Source: Fratercula arctica
Lineage: Eukaryota > Chordata > Aves > Charadriiformes > Alcidae
Reading direction: 5' to 3'
NCBI GenBank assembly: GCA_947846985.1
Contig: CANTUZ010000012.1
Span: 24,266,135 to 24,330,134 of the forward strand
DNA length: 64,000 bases
Shown in pieces: positions 1 to 30,400 of this stretch. The notes beneath the pieces are model-generated. The model was not told the origin of the DNA. It ran no database searches and saw only the letters and a program-made list of their open reading frames with translations. How positions within the stretch are numbered: the stretch's first letter is position 1; each line of letters begins with the position of its first letter. A program made the translations under genes and the position numbers.

Positions 1-965
1 CATTAACTGATTTAAAGGTTTACAAAGTGATTTAACAAAGCAACTGGACAGCGACTTAATTACAGATTCGAAGACAGCAAAATTCATACTAACTTACTAT
101 AAAACATCCCAAATCAATACATATAAGCAAAATCACACATCTCAGATTAATACATGTATACATAAGCAAAGCATATGAGCACACACACAGGTCTCTGATT
201 GCTAGGACTGGGAATTTCTTAATAGTGGGCGACTCCAACGAGCCAAAAGATGCTGCTTTTAGGTCCTACACATGCACAGACAGACAGAAAAACATCCACA
301 TGCATAAAGCTAATGTGTATCTCACAACATATAAGTGGAGGGTGGATGGAAGAGAGGCCAGCCTATCATCAAAATTTCCCTTTCTCGGCTTTGGGTAAAC
401 ACTCGCGATGCGCGGGCGTTCCTCAACGGGCGGTAGCTGAGGCTCAAAAGGGTTTTCTCGCCCTGCCCTCGAGGTGTCAGCTGGGAGGTGTCTCAGCTCA
501 GGGGAGATGCTGCCCACAGCCCGCTGCCATCCAGAAGAGCTCAAAGGGTCTTTACCAGAATCGCTCCTTATAGGATCTGAGATAATTGTCTTTCATCAGG
601 TACTTTTCCACCCCGGCCCAGCTCGGACAATGAAATACTCTGGTACTTTCCATCGGTTACACAAACCCAGGACTTGGGGTCCCAATATCCCCCCCTCTGT
701 GGCCATGATCCATATGTTGTCAGGAGGGATCAATTACAGTTATTGTTTTCAAATGGTAGGAGCCATGGGAATCGGATACACCAAGGGGCTGCTGTAGTGT
801 CCTAGTCTGTTGCTCTCCAACCTTTCTTTCGTGTTAGACCATTATGTATCATTCTGATCCATTGTATTATCATCAGGTGGGGAGGAAATTGTGCCAAGTA
901 CCTAAGGGGTGTGCGCGCGCGTGTGTGTGCACCACCACTGTTATCTCACCTGTTAATAAAATTTT
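1..965. repeat. Possible LTR-like or other retroposed repeat (unclassified)
   Basis: This lies inside or beside the CLCC1 gene and no CLCC1 exon was found in it. The 380-760 part is clearly richer in G+C than its AT-rich flanks. It holds overlapping open stretches on both strands with no match to CLCC1. An AATAAA occurs near 956 and an alternating purine-pyrimidine block at 909-932. The texture (GC-rich core, polyadenylation signal near one edge, sharp change of composition at both edges) resembles an avian endogenous-retrovirus LTR. I could not confirm terminal TG/CA ends, target-site duplications or a partner LTR. Ends are approximate and the class is a guess. Confidence 0.25.
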
Positions 966-1595
966 AGAGCCACTTCTCATTAGCAACTATTAACTACTAA
1001 TGCATGTTGTGTGCTCCGATCATGGCTAGGTAATACAGACAGAAGCTATTAAATAATGAAATAAGAAATTTTACATTACTAAGTATAACGTTGTTTAGTT
1101 TTACTCCTTTACCTCTGAATATTAAAAAAAAATCTCCAAAGACAATATAATAAAGTAATAAGGTGATTCTTACATGCAAACTCTAATAAGCTACTATTCC
1201 TAGATGGTTAATGTGGTAGAGTCTAAAACAAAGGCCTAAAAGGTCTACAGCAAATGAGCAAAAAAAATTTGTCTCTTTCAAGTTTAACAACCATTAACAC
1301 GACCTGAACAGGGTATTATTATAGCCACATCCCAGCAACAGACATTTAGATCCATATTCTGAATTCACGCAGTCTTCCTCTGGATGTTTTACAGATCAAA
1401 CAGCAACCATCTCTCCTGAGCAACGACTGCTAACTAGCAGCAATACAGATGCACATACTTCTATCATTTTTCCCTTTGCAATTCAATTCCCCTCATTTTA
1501 ATTTAAAATAAGACAGAATAATTAATCAATACCTGATAGCTGAGAAAAACACATATGAGTTTTAATTAATTTTTAGCGTGTGTTCAAATACTTAC

Positions 1596-1703
1596 AAGGC
1601 CAAGTTTTCCAGCTTCACTTAAAATCTTATTCAAGTATCGCTTGAAAATATAAAAGCTACGGCTTTCATGTGATTTGGCATTCCTCTTCTCACACTCTGC
1701 AAT
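1596..1703 (-). CDS. CLCC1: CLCC1 coding exon 3 in window
   Basis: 108 nt, 36 codons, phase 0 at both ends. The acceptor ends TTGCAG and the donor is CTT|GTAAGT. It encodes [10 protein letters not shown] onward to [15 protein letters not shown], the strongly conserved luminal block just before the CLCC1 transmembrane region. The next exon of the family was not found in 1-1594, so it lies outside the window. Confidence 0.93.
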
Positions 1704-4530
1704 CTGCAACGTAAAGACATTTTATTCACTTCTTGCTCAAACCACCTTGTTCACAGGAAAAGAAACACCCTACCAACACATTACCTCAGGATTAAGAAAG
1801 GCTTATTTCTTTAGTTCAGCAATAATCCTGTGATTAGTACAACAGATAAAAAGCACATGCAGTTGCTGAATACTCTGCATGGGACTGGTCAGTACTGTAG
1901 ATTTCAGATCTGCTAATAATAGGGTTTGAATACTAACATCGGTAAACCTAAAGGAAACTAAAGATCTGGATCTCCTTGAATTTTAAGTTTGTATCAAAAA
2001 AACAAAGAGAGAGAACTGTAAAAATTACCAAGTAACTAAAACAACATTAAAATTACATATCCTACTGGCTCTCCAAACGGCTGAGGGAAGTGAGAGCATC
2101 GCTGCATCCTCCTGATCTCGGAGGAAGAAGCAGTAGGGGGCGCTTACAGCGGCTTCTGAGAGCGGCAGCATTGCACATTGCGGTCAGCCACAGGCACGTT
2201 CTCTGTGCCCACAGCCCACCCCTAAAATCCAGCAGAATTCAACAACTTGGAAAGGAAAAGTCTCAGCTTTTGGCAGCTCAGTGTTAACATCAACACCACA
2301 CATTTCAACTGTTGACACTGGACAGAAGCACATAGCTCCTATCAACTTCTGTTACACTATCAAACATTTGAGGAAACAGACCTTGGTAGGCAGAGCAGCA
2401 ATTCGGAATGAAATTCAAACCACTTCCAGTCTCTCCTCTCAATAAAGAAGTTCCCCCTACGTAACGCATGGTCGCTCATTATGCCAGCAATTCACCTGCC
2501 TATACTATCCAGAAAAGCATCATTAGGAAGCACAAAATATAAAAGGCAGGAAAATATTCTGAAGTTCCATAACAAACCTTCTGTTGCAAAGAATCTACTT
2601 CCCTTGAAGACCTTGATAAGATTTCAGTACTGACTGTATCCACAGCCTTATCCTCAGAGTCATGGTAGTTTGCCTAAAAATACATAAGAAAACCACATAT
2701 TTTTAGAACCTGAGAATTTGATCAATATGCTATGTTACAATTCCGTAGTCAGACCACTTTAAAAGGAGCTGAAGACTGAGTGTTGGTCTTTGCTGCTAAT
2801 ACTCTCCCAACGATACTCCAGTTGCCTCTCTGCTGTTATTTCAGGCTCCAAACAGACAATTGCTTTAAGTTTATCTAAACGCAGGCTGCCTTCAAAAGGC
2901 GAGGTCTTGCCCTTTCCATCCCCCACCTGCCCTTTCCCCTGCCCTGAGCGGGGGTGAGCCACTCAGCGCATCAGATTAGATAATCGGGCTGGCTAAAAAC
3001 CCACTCAGCAAGCAAAGGGGCAGTTTTCAGCCAGCCAAATTCCCAGTCCAGCTGGCCACGCAGCCAGCCAGACTGAAAGTAAACAAACCCGCATTCTGGA
3101 TTGCATGCCTTTCATGTTCCTTCTGAAACAACATCCCATTTTTTTCTGTTACTTGCTCTGACTTAGTTTTAGCAGTGCTGCTTCTACACAACCAGGTACG
3201 TGCATTGAGGGAAGTCTCCCAAACAAGTGCAACATCACACAAATCGGTGAACTTGCGCCAATACAAAGTTTGGCGCTGCCTGCCTACCTAAAACCTCTCC
3301 CTGCAGAGCAGAAAAAGAATCTTGAAAACATTGAGTAACTCAAAGCAGTCGTTCTTCTCCTTCAAGATGCAGTTCTGCTTTTGTGGGAAACAACAGTAAA
3401 ACTCCAAGTATCTTTTTTATAAAAGCTGAAGCAGCTGGGCACCAAGTTTAAAGACTCCTACGTTTGCTGCTGAATTTTAGGGATGCTAATGACTACCAAG
3501 TGTACTTGGGGCAGGTGCAGATTGAGAAGGAACTCTGTGGAGAAAAATAATGCAGTATGCATTTTCTAAGCTTCAGAAAATTGTGTTCTGAAGCATTAAA
3601 ATGGTATTATTCAAGATTGCAAAACCGAACTGGAAAGCTGAATTATGACAAAAATCAAGGATGCCACCCATAGTTTACAGTGTCGTGTGTGCACTGGATA
3701 AGCAATATGCATCTCATGAGATACGTAAAGCCCAACCCTGCCATAAGACAAGAGAGTACAATTCACCTTGTTAAAACTAGCGTTTTGTATTTCATCTTCT
3801 CAACGTTCAGGAATTATTAACGGTACAGCAATCGCCCCCTATTCTGATCTTCCTTCTGAAAACTCTGATACCAGCATTACAAAACACTGTTAACATTCAT
3901 AATATTCTCACACAATAAATCAGATTTATTCACATATTACTGGGCAACTGGATAATTCAAGCGAAATACAAACATTAAGCTTAACTCCCCCAACTTTTAT
4001 CAGATATTTATCAGGATATTTAACACTACACTTCAGAAACTAGCAAGAGATGCTTAACCCAGTATTTCTCAGAGAAATCAGCCACAACCTGCGTAAATCA
4101 GTCAACCACCACCTGTGAGAAGACAAAAAGCTCAGCTCCTGTGACTTGATCAGTGTGTAACAGAAACTTGTTAGTAAGAGGCCCTGAGCTAATTACTTAT
4201 AATTATGTAGATTGCCATTTTTTTCTTGTAATTTTAACAATGGACACACAACACTTTTCTGTGTATAGACTCAGATATAACCTCGTAAGACCTTAAAAAG
4301 ACTGCAATTTTGCAACTTAAGGGGAATTTTTCAACAGCTTGTGGCTGAAGGTCTGTTTGGGAGAGATGTGTTTTTTCACACCCTTTTTCTGTCCCTACCT
4401 TGTAAGGTCTCCTCATTGTTCCCGACGCTGCGTCGTAATTGAGCATATCCGTGGGGTCAATCCATTCATCATCTTGAACTTTACCGCTGCCTACCAGCAC
4501 AACTGCACACAACACCAAAGGAAACAGCAT
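1596..4530 (-). CDS. CLCC1: CLCC1, chloride channel CLIC-like 1 (5' part of gene, three coding exons in window)
   Basis: CLCC1 is a multi-pass membrane protein of the endoplasmic reticulum linked to anion conductance and ER ion and lipid homeostasis. Three exons (4530-4399, 2673-2578, 1703-1596; 132, 96 and 108 nt, all phase 0) encode the first 112 residues. Residues 1-16 form a hydrophobic signal peptide. The acidic luminal segment containing [20 protein letters not shown] follows, and it is nearly invariant in vertebrate CLCC1. Exon 3 gives the RYLNKIL.EAGKLGL block that precedes the transmembrane region in the family. The start is the first ATG after the acceptor at 4540. Membrane segments and the C-terminus lie beyond position 1. 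It is in tandem with WDR47, as in human. Identity rests on recalled family sequence and is firm. Confidence 0.93.
2578..2673 (-). CDS. CLCC1: CLCC1 coding exon 2 in window
   Basis: 96 nt, 32 codons, phase 0. The acceptor is TATTTTTAG|GCA and the donor CAACAGAAG|GTTTGT. It encodes a polar segment starting [12 protein letters not shown] and ending EVDSLQQK, the poorly conserved luminal linker between the two conserved N-terminal blocks. It is supported mainly by frame continuity with its neighbours. Confidence 0.85.
4399..4530 (-). CDS. CLCC1: CLCC1 first coding exon (signal peptide)
   Basis: The exon proper starts at 4539 after a TTTAG acceptor, so the ATG at 4530 is 9 nt inside it. The donor is ACAAG|GTAGGG. 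It encodes 44 residues: signal peptide [16 protein letters not shown], then [20 protein letters not shown]. The match to the vertebrate CLCC1 N-terminus is unmistakable. Confidence 0.95.
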
Positions 4531-4859
4531 CCTGTATCGCTAAATACAACAGGAAATTCAGATATTTAGTTCAGGATGTAACCTGCTGTACAAAAACCCC
4601 TGAAACAATCTTACAACGTTAAAAAAGTATTCTGAGGAGGCGTTTAAAAACTCATTCTCCATTAACCAGGTTAAACTTCACTTATATTTTTTTTTTCCAC
4701 AAAGAAAACACTGGCAAGAACACGCAACAATTGAACCGTACAATGTGACAGGTCACTGGAACGAGCTGTCGTTATCAGCAGATGCAGAGCAGAGTTCAGC
4801 ATTGCTAAATGCGGTATCCCAGCGCAGACCTCCGCCGGGCTCCCAGGCAGGGGTCTAAC

Positions 4860-5700
4860 CACCGTTGTCGCCCCAGAAATTCCCGCGGCAAAGCCTTGCC
4901 AAGGCCGGGAGGATGCTCCTGCCCTGCCCGGGAGGCAGCCACGGCGGTGCCGCCTCGGTGCGGCCCAGCCCAGCCCGGCTCAGCCCGCTTCCCTCCGCCC
5001 GGTCCCGGCCCCGCTCAGGCTCCCCCAGGGCAGGGCCGCGCTTCCCCGGCCGGCGCCGCCCGAGGCCGTACGTTCCGAGCGCTGGAACAACACAAGGGAG
5101 CACCGGCACGCTTCTCCGCTGCCGCCTCCGCCTTGTTTACCTCAGACACCGACACCGCGGCCTGAGAAGACCCGCGGCCTGCCAGCCCCTTCCTGGCTCC
5201 CACCGCCCCCCACAGCCAGCGCACCGCCAGGAGCCAGGGCCCCGGCAAGGCGCAGGCCCGGACCGGCCACGGGGCCCCCAGCCAGCGGCCCCGCCGCCCC
5301 GCCGCCTCCCCAGTACCTGAGGGGCCGCGGGCGGCCTCAGGGTGTTTACCCGTCCCGCATCGCCAGGCCCCTGGCAGGCGGGGAGGGGTCCCGCGCTGCT
5401 CCCTCCCCTCAGGCCGCCGCCGCTCGCTCCCCAGGCCCGGCACCGCCCCAAGGCCCGGGCAGAGCCGCTCTCGCCGGACAAGGCCGGCGGAGAAGCGACG
5501 GCGGAGGCCCCGCTCCGGCGGGAAACGCTGGCGGTCTGTGCTGGGCGCCGCCCCCCGCGCCCGGCCTCCTGCGGGCGGGGCGGAGGCAGCCTCCACCCAG
5601 CGTGAACAGCGCGGGCGGCAGCGGAGCGGGCAATTAACGTCTTAGCGAGCAGTGATACGGCCACCCGGCCCGCAGCCCCAGGGGAGCGAGCGGCACCAAT
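4860..5700. promoter_or_regulatory. CpG island, CLCC1 promoter
   Basis: The GC content jumps sharply and CpG is frequent (many GGCG, CCGC and GCCCCG runs), bounded by AT-rich DNA on both sides. It lies immediately upstream of the minus-strand CLCC1 coding exons and downstream of the WDR47 poly(A) signal. The long open frames in it on both strands come from lack of AT-rich stop codons, not from coding. It very probably holds the CLCC1 start site. Confidence 0.8.
5317..5600 (-). other. CLCC1: CLCC1 noncoding first exon (candidate; 5' end approximate)
   Basis: The first coding exon begins with an acceptor 9 nt before the ATG, so an upstream noncoding exon is required. Inside the CpG island a good minus-strand donor (CCTCAG|GTACTG) marks an exon end at 5317. 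A second good donor (TCTGAG|GTAAAC) sits near 5141. Which is used, and the start site, cannot be decided by eye. Confidence 0.35.
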
Positions 5701-6189
5701 TCCCACCAACTTACCCCCTCCCCTTTCTCACAGGAGTGGATTTTTTTATTTTTAATTGTCTACAGTTGCAGGCAGACATAGAGGAAAAAGATGTCCTGTA
5801 GTAAATACAAGGAAAGGCTGGGAGCGCCCCCATGAGAACAGCAGTTAAAACTAGATCTTCTCTGCAAAGGCCCAAGGTGTAGTAAAATTCATTTAAGGGA
5901 ACTAGTATTTAAATATTTGCAGTACTAATTAAAAAGAGTTTGCCAGCTTTGACCACCGAGAGACAACTGGAGAAAATAGGTATAAGTCTTACTTTCCTCC
6001 AGAGCAGCATTAGGACCTTAACCTACGCGTCCCAACACCTCACTGCAAAGTCAGACACTTGGAAATGATATCAAAGATGTAAAGTCTTTCACAGTTCAGG
6101 CATACAACAGATTTTGACATACGGTTTAAGTATCAGAGTTGCACTGGGGAATCACGAACCGAGAATCCAAAATAACAGATGAGATGGCT
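5701..6189. other. Short spacer between WDR47 3' end and CLCC1 CpG island
   Basis: About 0.5 kb of AT-rich DNA separates the inferred WDR47 cleavage site from the CLCC1 promoter island. No open frame, repeat or conserved motif was recognised in it. Confidence 0.5.
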
Positions 6190-7469
6190 GCAGGTGTTGG
6201 AGGTCTTTATTGAGATTATAGCACAGATACACTTCTATAGTTACCTTTCCACTTTTATACGATAGTTAAAAATGCTTGCTACAGTGCACATATAATTTAG
6301 TAACCAAGAGAAATCCAAAACTTAACTGCAGTTCAAATAAATAAATAAACTAGTGTTTAAGGTTTATATTTTAAAAAGTAAAAGGAACTGTACAATATGA
6401 AAATATAACAATACATAAACATTAGAATCTAAAGTTTCATAGAAATAAAACTGCAGTTTCCCCGTACATAAACAGTGCAAGAAATAAAATTCAGATAAGC
6501 TTCTGAACTGGGAATTCAAACAATTTAATTCTTAAATTATCATGCAGACATAGCATTTTAAGCCATGCTGGTTTCTATTATAGCATTAATGGTATCCCTT
6601 TTACTTGGAAAACTGATAGCCATTAAGCTCACTGTGACAAACTGCTGCCAATCCGCTCTCTTCTACAGTACATTATACACAGAGGTATTCTGTTGCATTC
6701 AAAAAGTAAAATATTACATGTTTCTACAGCAAAGAAAAATTTCAATATTTTACTTTTTTCCCCCTCCAACATGTTAGCTTGTTCAAAACAATGTCACATA
6801 GTAAAAACAGCAACATTTCCCCCACTTTAGATGAAAAGAAAGAAAAGAACCCACACTAAATAATGGACCATAATCAAGATGTAGTTACTGCCTAGTCACC
6901 TTTAAGGTTCAAAATTTAGTACTAAAAAAGTTGAAGCTGTGGAGATGTTATAAAGTTTCTCCTCTTGCTGAGAACTGATGAATATAATAAATCTGAAAAA
7001 ACAGTGGAAGCAATTTATCTTTTGTGTGTGTGTGCGTGTGTGTGTGTGGAACTAGTTACATACAACTTGATTAAAGTGGTGCTCAACTCAAGTCTCAGTA
7101 TAAAATTCTCATTGAGGCAAAGACCAAGGAATGCAATTAATACCAAACTGTAAACACGTCATTCATGTTACTCTGAGTGCACATCGACAACGTAAGAGTT
7201 CTCCTCATAGACTTTGGCAACAAGACTACAATAGGTCACAGCAGCATGAGTTCACATGGAAGACTGAAAGCACTGCAAAAGAATATACTAAAAAACACCA
7301 AGACCTCCTAAAAACCAGAAAAATCTGTGACAAGTGCCCCTCCTCTTGATACAACACTCTCCCGCTCAACTGCTGCTCTCTCAATGCCTAATTATTATTA
7401 CTTTGTTTTTACAGTTCTGTAGTCTCAGGTCTCTGTGCTTTAGCTGCATAGGTTGCCTTTGTTTGCACT
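6190..7469 (-). other. WDR47: WDR47 3'UTR
   Basis: About 1.28 kb follows the stop codon in the same exon. It is AT-rich with no splice signals needed, and ends after a canonical AATAAA at 6211-6206 (minus strand). In the RNA it carries a (CA)n tract from 7048 to 7023, interrupted by one CG step. The exact cleavage site is inferred to lie 10-25 nt past the signal. Confidence 0.75.
6206..6211 (-). terminator. WDR47: WDR47 polyadenylation signal AATAAA
   Basis: The plus strand reads tttatt, giving AATAAA in the WDR47 transcript, 1.26 kb after the stop codon and just before the composition change toward the CLCC1 promoter. Confidence 0.7.
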
Positions 7470-27448
<19,979 letters not shown>

Positions 27449-30400
27449 CTAAAAGGGAAAAGAAGAGAGAATTTTAGCTATGACCAATATCTTATTTTAT
27501 GCTCGGTCAATGAACGTTGGCTACTAAAAAACATAAAAGTACACTTTTACAAGATAGATTATAGCATTACAAAAATTAAATAGACAGGATTAGGAAATTG
27601 ATTTCAAGAGGCTGATTATGAAGTCACAATTAAGACCTAACAATGCATCTGCATCTTATTTCTGTCTTATGCATAGATAGGGGCCCAAATAAACGAATCT
27701 ACCAAGAAATCAATCCTCCTGCAGTGTGAAAACATTGTGCTTACCAAGTCTGCAACATGTACAATTTTCCTTTTTGAAATGCAAACACTGAAGTTCAAAG
27801 AGCATAAAAATGAACCAGTTACTACATCATTATCTAGGGATCTTACATATAAACTTAAATGTTTCTAACACCTACAAAATGCACAGCACACCAAAAATAC
27901 AGTTTTCTCCTCCTCCATTTTTGAAGTAGCGTATAGCAATTAAGCCAAGGCTTTTCGTTCTTCCTTCACAAGGACACCTGTATCTGTCTATATGCTTTAT
28001 GAAGAATCTAAAGCTGCAGACCCAAGGTGGCCTAAGCCAGTCTGACTGCCAGAGTCCCATTTGCTCACCTGCCTCCAGCTGCACATTGCTGGCCCTTCCT
28101 TAGCTCTCCTCACTTGTGTCACTGGGTTAGCTTTCCCAGCTCATGTGTCGAAGTGGCTCTAATGAGCTCTCCAGCCAGCAGAAAGAAGATGCAGCTGGGG
28201 CAGTGACAGGCCAAGGCCCTTGCTGCCAGCAATCAGCTTGTTTAAAGCTCCCATGGATACAACGCCCAGGCTCCTTTGCAACACAATTCCTTCAAGGACA
28301 TGAAAGTTGTAGCATGTACTTCTCTTAGGAAACCTAAAATAAATTCTGCTTCTGACTAAGTCTTGTCTGGTTCCTGAAGCCTGACTTAAAAGTAGAAGCT
28401 GTTCTACTTTTTTTTTTTAAAACCTTAAAAAGGCTTTACAGCTGTAGCTCGCAAGTTGATCTGCTGAAAACTATATGGGGATATGGGGAGAAACCCTACA
28501 ACACAGCCAAGCCATGTTAGCACTGCCTCATCAGGAGCTCTTAAAAAAAAAAAAAAAAATTTCTAGTGGCTACAAGACTGCAATTTCACATCAGGAAAAA
28601 TTTAATTTAAGCCCATGGTTCTGCAGAAAGGAGTGGTCCCCTCTTCTCCCCTCTGCACTCAGCCACATGTCCCCAGCCGCTTCATGGCACCCGCAATGGA
28701 GCTGTATGGTTAGCTAGACCACTCCTCTGACATCAGCTCACCCCACGGACACAAGGGCACTAACGCTGACACAAGGAACTGACAGACCTTTGCTTCCTGG
28801 CAATAGCAAAGTCTTAACCTGACTTAAATTGATTAGGAGAGCGCACCAAAGAAGAGAGTAGTAGTCAGTATCATCATCAGGAGGCGATATCCCAAGGAAC
28901 AAGGGGAGACGGTACTATAACAGTGATCAGAAAAATGAATACAGAAACATGGCCATACACAGCAAGATGTCGACAGCAGTAAGTTATAGTCACCCCAGCT
29001 CCCCCTTTTAATTCAAAAGGGGAAATAAAAATAATTCCTAATTCCCTTCACACAACCATTTACTTATGTGGAAATGTAGCAACTAAGATGCTGAAAGATA
29101 ACCAACTGTGGGTAACGCAGCTCTGAAGACAAGCTGAAGAGATGATGAAGCCTCCAGATACCTTGGCCTTGGAAAACTGGAGTCCATAAGCTACTTATCT
29201 GTCTTGAGATACACAGAAACTGGTAATAAGCAATCAAAGGACAGATATAATGAGTTTGAATAATCCAAATAAGATACGCAAAAAGTATTAAGAAGAAATT
29301 AATTTTGTACCGGAGAAGAGGGGAAGAGACAAATACTCTAGTGAAACTTCTTATATCATAAACCACTGCTAATGAACTTGAGAAGATACAAAAATTCAGG
29401 CATTAATAAGAGGGGGTTTTGTACTACATCATCTCAATCCACAAATTTTTCATCTTCCTCATGGTTTTATGCCAGCTCTTTTCCAAGTAAGTTTTTTCCA
29501 GAATGTTTGACTAGGAAAGCATTTGATTATAGCAGCATAGTTTATTTTGGAACAACAGAGACCTAATTGTGCCAGATGAAATGGCCAGGTTTAATTCTCA
29601 TTTTAGTCACAGAAGACTCCAATCACCAAGTATTTGGATGGGTCTCATGAAAGACACACCCAGAGACCGCATGCCCCACCTCAGCTAGTAAAGTCAAAGG
29701 AAAAAAAAAAAAATACAGCTTACAGAAAGCTTTGCTGCAGGAAAGAAAGCAGATAGACACACAAATCCAAACCCAGAACTTGCAGAAAGATGCTTTTTCC
29801 TTTCCATATTAGCACTGCTTCAACTTCCCATTTTGGCAACTGGATATGGATTTTTGCTCCCAGAGAAAAAATTCAACCCTACCCTTATACACTAAAGGTA
29901 AAAAAAAAAAATCAACACAAATTTAACCAGCAGTTTAGTATCAACACCTTAATTCCCAACCTCACCTAATGCATTTGCATTTCTCTTCTATTATGCTTTA
30001 TGGCACTGGTGGTTTTTATACAAATTAAATTAAGTTCCTTGCCAAAAGACAAAGTAGAACTTAGGCAAAGCTATATTGAGACTCCCCATCAGAGAGCTAC
30101 TAGAAGAATTCAGACTAAGACTCCCTTTGAAGAAAGGAACAGCAAGTCCACCTTTCTTTTCAACTGGATCTACCGGACTCAAGACTGAACAGGAAGCCAC
30201 CCTATATATCTTCAAGACAGTCTTAAAATTAATTATTTGTATATTCTATTGATGGAAAAATCAGCATAATACTCAGTACTTTGCTTAGGATGCTTCCAGC
30301 ATCTGCAAGTTGTCGTCTTCCATTTTCCATTGTAGTTTTAAAAGAACAGGTTTCCTGAACATAAAAGCCTTTGCCAATTCTAACACTTAACTTCACTTAC

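Noticed and set aside
250..797. Overlapping 107-codon frames at the left end considered as CLCC1 coding
   Set aside because: They do not match any part of CLCC1 and are on the opposite strand. They are treated as part of an LTR-like repeat.
5015..5709. Two overlapping 190-codon minus-strand open frames
   Set aside because: The same GC artefact inside the CLCC1 promoter island; composition is low-complexity Arg/Gly/Pro/Ala.
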